Origin: an uncultured Opitutia bacterium
Lineage (GTDB): Bacteria; Verrucomicrobiota; Verrucomicrobiia; Opitutales; Opitutaceae
Direction: 5' to 3'
Assembly (NCBI GenBank): GCA_903859715.1
Contig: CAIONS010000037.1
Span: 1 to 39,421 of the forward strand
DNA length: 39,421 nt
Each line of letters starts with the position of its first letter. Position 1 is the stretch's first letter. The notes under the pieces were generated by a model that was not told the origin of the DNA, did not search any database, and saw only the letters and a program-made list of their open reading frames with translations. Made by a program: the position numbers and the translations under genes. This document shows positions 37,008-39,421 of this stretch, piece by piece.

Positions 37008-38507
37008 CTAACGCAGGAGCGGCTGGAGGCGATTCTCGACCACAGTCCGGCGATGATCTACGTGAAGAACCTCGAGGGCCGGTATCTCCTGACCAACCGG
37101 CTGTTCAACGAGAAGTACCAGCATGGTGGCGCGAGCATGATCGGCATGATGATCCGGGATCTGGTCCCGCCGGCGGTGGCGGACCTGCGCGAGAGCCATG
37201 ACCGCCTCGTGGTGGAGAAGGGCGCGCCCATCACCATGGAGGAGCGGAGCGAAGAGAACGGCGTGATCAAGACCTACCTCGCCGTGAAATTCCCCCTCCG
37301 CGACGCGCACGGAAAGATCTACGCGATCGGCGGCGTCGACACGGACATCACGGAATACCAGCAGCTGCAGACGCAATTTGTGCAGGCGCAGAAGATGGAT
37401 GCGTTCGGCCAGCTGGCCGGTGGCATCGCGCACGATTTCAACAATATCCTGGCCGTGCTCATGATCCAGCTGAGCCTGCTGGCCACGGACACCACGCTGC
37501 CCGCGCCGACCGTGTCGAAACTGAAAGGCCTGGAAGACATCACCCAGAAGGCCGCGCGGCTCACGCGGCAGCTGCTGATGTTCAGCCGGCGCGAGGCGAT
37601 CGACATGCAGCCGATGGACCTGAACCAGGCGCTCGTCGAGGTGTTCAAGATGCTGGGCCGCATCCTGGGCGAACACATCGACCTGAAGTTCAACAACCGC
37701 GGGCTCCCGATGTGGATCAATGCCGACGCCGGCATGATGGAGCAGGTGGTCATGAACCTGTCGGTCAATGCGCGTGATGCCATGCCGAACGGCGGGCGGC
37801 TGGTGGTGGATACGGGCACGGTTGAATTTGATGACATCTCGGCGACCGAGGTCCGCCGGGCCGGGCGGTTTGTCTGCCTGACCGTGACCGACACCGGTCA
37901 CGGAATGGACGCCTACACCTTGAAGCGGATCTTCGAGCCGTTCTTCACGACCAAGGAAGTGGGCAAAGGCACGGGCCTGGGCTTGGCGACCGTTTATGGG
38001 ATCGTGAAGCAACACGGCGGGTGGGTGGAAGTGGAGAGCACCGTCGGCAAGGGGAGTGTGTTCCGCGTTTATCTTCCCGCTGTGGAGCGGCCGGCCGGAA
38101 GCCGGTCAGGTTTCGAGGTTCCGGAAGTCCGGGGAGGGCGGGAGCGGATCCTGATCGTCGAGGACGACGATGCCGTCCGGGAAATTTCCGCCCTCTGCCT
38201 CGAGCAGGTGGGCTACAACATCGTGGCGGTGCCGAACGCCATCGAAGGCCTGAAGCAGTGGCAGGAACAGGGGCAGCGGTTTGACCTGCTGATCACGGAC
38301 ATGGTGATGCCGGGCGGGATGAGCGGGTTGAAACTGGCCACCATGCTCAAGGAGATGAAAAGCACCCTCAAGGTGATCATCATCAGCGGCTATTCCCCGG
38401 AGGCCTCGGATTCTCGGACACCGTTCACCGAGATTGGCACGTATGTATCCAAGCCGATCGACCGCCTCACGCTGCTCAACACCGTCCGGCGCAGCCTGGA
38501 CGGGTAG
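36999..38507 (+). pseudogene. Hybrid sensor histidine kinase (PAS-HisKA-HATPase-REC), N-terminally truncated
   Basis: Recognisable protein starts abruptly with LHLTQERLEAILDHSPAM, the linker and first strand of a PAS domain. HisKA follows with phospho-acceptor His at 37431-37433 (GGIAHDFNN). The HATPase has its N box in MNLSVNARDAMPNGG and G boxes in DTGHGMD and GKGTGLGLATVYGI. The C-terminal receiver has its phospho-acceptor Asp at 38298-38300 (LLITDMVMPGG) and Lys in SKPID. No start codon precedes the PAS domain except within the antisense of the hydrolase, and the first internal ATG (37053) is inside the PAS core. The sensor part and promoter appear lost. The full-length form would be a two-component sensor of unknown signal. 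Confidence 0.75.
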
Positions 38508-38526
38508 CAGCGGTGATACCGCTGCT
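38506..38526. repeat. Hairpin overlapping the histidine kinase stop codon
   Basis: AGCAGCGGT (38506-38514) pairs perfectly with ACCGCTGCT (38518-38526) around GAT. It begins inside the TAG stop codon. No U-tract follows, so it is not a clear intrinsic terminator. Confidence 0.55.
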
Positions 38527-38773
38527 GGAGAAGGGAGCACGGAGAAAGGAGCAGGGAACAGAAACGCAAGATCAGGCGGCCAAGATCGTAGTAGCAGTCG
38601 ACGTAAGGAGGCTGGGCTTGGCGGGACGTTTCGCCGCCCAAACGTTACAATCCAAACGCGACCCGCTTAACTTCCTTCCCTCCTTGCATCTTTCGATCAA
38701 CCAAGTTCCCAGTGTTGCCTGTCTCCTGCCGGCGTGTTGAAACCATTGCCCGCAAAGTTGCCCAACCCCTACC
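38527..38773. other. Intergenic region, kinase / DUF2127 gene
   Basis: A purine-rich run (38527-38570) is followed by GTAGCAGTCGACGTAAGGAGG (in part, at about 38591-38611). A hairpin TTGGCGG/CCGCCCAA (38618-38624 and 38634-38641, one bulged C) comes next. This has the look of a dispersed intergenic element. No credible gene is present. Confidence 0.35.
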
Positions 38774-39277
38774 GTGATCTCCCGCACCGCATCCCGTACC
38801 CTGGTCAAGTCTGTGGCGATCTTCGAAGCCATCAAAGGGGGAATCGTGCTGCTGGCCGGGTTTGGCGTACTCTCGCTTTTGCACCGTGACCTGCGGGCGC
38901 TCGCCATGGCCCTGGTCGGCCGCCTGCACCTGAACCCGACCAAGCACTATGCCAGCGTCTTCGTGGAGGCGGCGTCACGGGTGACGGACAGCCGGCTCTG
39001 GTTCATTGCGGGGTTCGGCTTCGTCTATGCAGCGTTCCGGTTCACCGAGGCGTATGGCCTGTGGAAGGCCAAGGCCTGGGCTGAATGGCTTGCGCTGCTC
39101 AGCGGCGCGATTTACCTGCCCATCGAATTTTATGAACTGATGGATCGGTTTACATGGATCCGGATCGGCGCCTTTGCGGCCAACCTGGTCGTGGTGATCC
39201 TGATGGCCGTGGTGTTGTGGCAGAACAAGCAGCGTCGCAGCCCGGTGGAGCCGGCGCAGGGTCTTCCGGCGAAATGA
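38774..39277 (+). CDS. DUF2127 family membrane protein
   Basis: The protein has 167 residues with three or four membrane segments. DUF2127 marks are SVAIFEAIKGGIVLLAGFG at the start, RFTEAYGLWKAKAWAEWLA in the middle and the PIEFYELMDRFTWIRIG loop before the last helix. The start is a GTG at 38774 (ATCTCCCGC follows); no nearer ATG fits. Function is unknown for the family. Confidence 0.82.
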   Translation: MISRTASRTLVKSVAIFEAIKGGIVLLAGFGVLSLLHRDLRALAMALVGRLHLNPTKHYASVFVEAASRVTDSRLWFIAGFGFVYAAFRFTEAYGLWKAKAWAEWLALLSGAIYLPIEFYELMDRFTWIRIGAFAANLVVVILMAVVLWQNKQRRSPVEPAQGLPAK

Positions 39278-39304
39278 TCCCGGTGAGTGGATCCCTCTTT
39301 TCGG

Positions 39305-39421
39305 TCCATCCCTAGAGTCGGTCTGGGCGATTGGTTGATGTTGATACGACTGACGCTGGTTGTCCATCCCTGGCGGAGGGAAGGCCCGGCTCGGCGGGCC
39401 TGACCGGCGCCAGGGATGGAA
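39305..39421. repeat. Long nested inverted repeat at the window end
   Basis: TCCATCCCTGGCG (39363-39375) pairs perfectly with CGCCAGGGATGGA (39408-39420). Inside it AGGCCC (39382-39387) pairs with GGGCCT (39396-39401) around an 8-base loop. A further copy of TCCATCCCT lies at 39305-39313. The element reaches the window edge, so its full size is unknown. It could be a REP-like repeat, a site for a mobile element or a terminator lacking a visible U-tract. Confidence 0.65.

Overview
The window is GC-rich chromosomal DNA that most resembles a member of the Verrucomicrobiota, probably Opitutaceae. This is inference from gene content and protein character: a full caa3 oxidase locus, an orphan pseudopilin, a CymR/IscR-like Rrf2 regulator beside YezD, and purine-rich dispersed intergenic repeats. 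No ribosomal RNA gene is present, so the assignment is not proven. There are 37 protein-coding genes or remnants and two tRNA genes. No phage, IS element or CRISPR array is visible.

Layout. (1) 1-720: a small MazG-like gene and an inverted-repeat element. (2) 717-11291: a respiratory locus. A minus-strand pair (membrane-anchored metal-site protein; CusF-SCO1 fusion) diverges from ctaA-ctaB-DUF420. Then comes an azurin-like lipoprotein with its own terminator, then ctaC-ctaD-ctaE-ctaF, a strong terminator, and ctaG. Together these encode a caa3-type cytochrome c oxidase, its heme A synthesis and its copper delivery. (3) 11382-12861: an FAD/NAD(P)-binding protein directly downstream of tRNA-Cys. 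(4) 13089-21195: a nine-gene minus-strand sulfur assimilation cluster: Rrf2 regulator, YezD, porin, sulfate-binding protein, M14-like Zn hydrolase, CysT, CysW, CysA, CysK. It is followed by a highly structured intergenic region and then tRNA-Cys. (5) 21322-24081: a PhnP-like metallo-beta-lactamase-fold hydrolase and an unusual NAD-dependent DNA ligase with a hydrophobic N-terminus and no BRCT domain. (6) 24384-26968: a lipase-maturation-factor-like membrane protein translationally coupled to an FGE-like lipoprotein. (7) 27041-31954: dnaK-groES-groEL and a divergent Lon-substrate-binding-domain protein. (8) 31990-34834: tRNA-Thr, a secreted GH51 arabinofuranosidase and a secreted histidine phosphatase. 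(9) 35082-39421: an orphan pseudopilin, an alpha/beta hydrolase and a hybrid histidine kinase that meet head-to-head with both N-termini missing, a DUF2127 membrane protein and a long terminal inverted repeat.

Points most worth a second look: the cysK/tRNA-Cys structured region, the abrupt junction near position 37000, the atypical DNA ligase, the CusF-SCO1 fusion, and the nearly complete absence of Shine-Dalgarno sequences combined with a strong preference for C just before the start codon.
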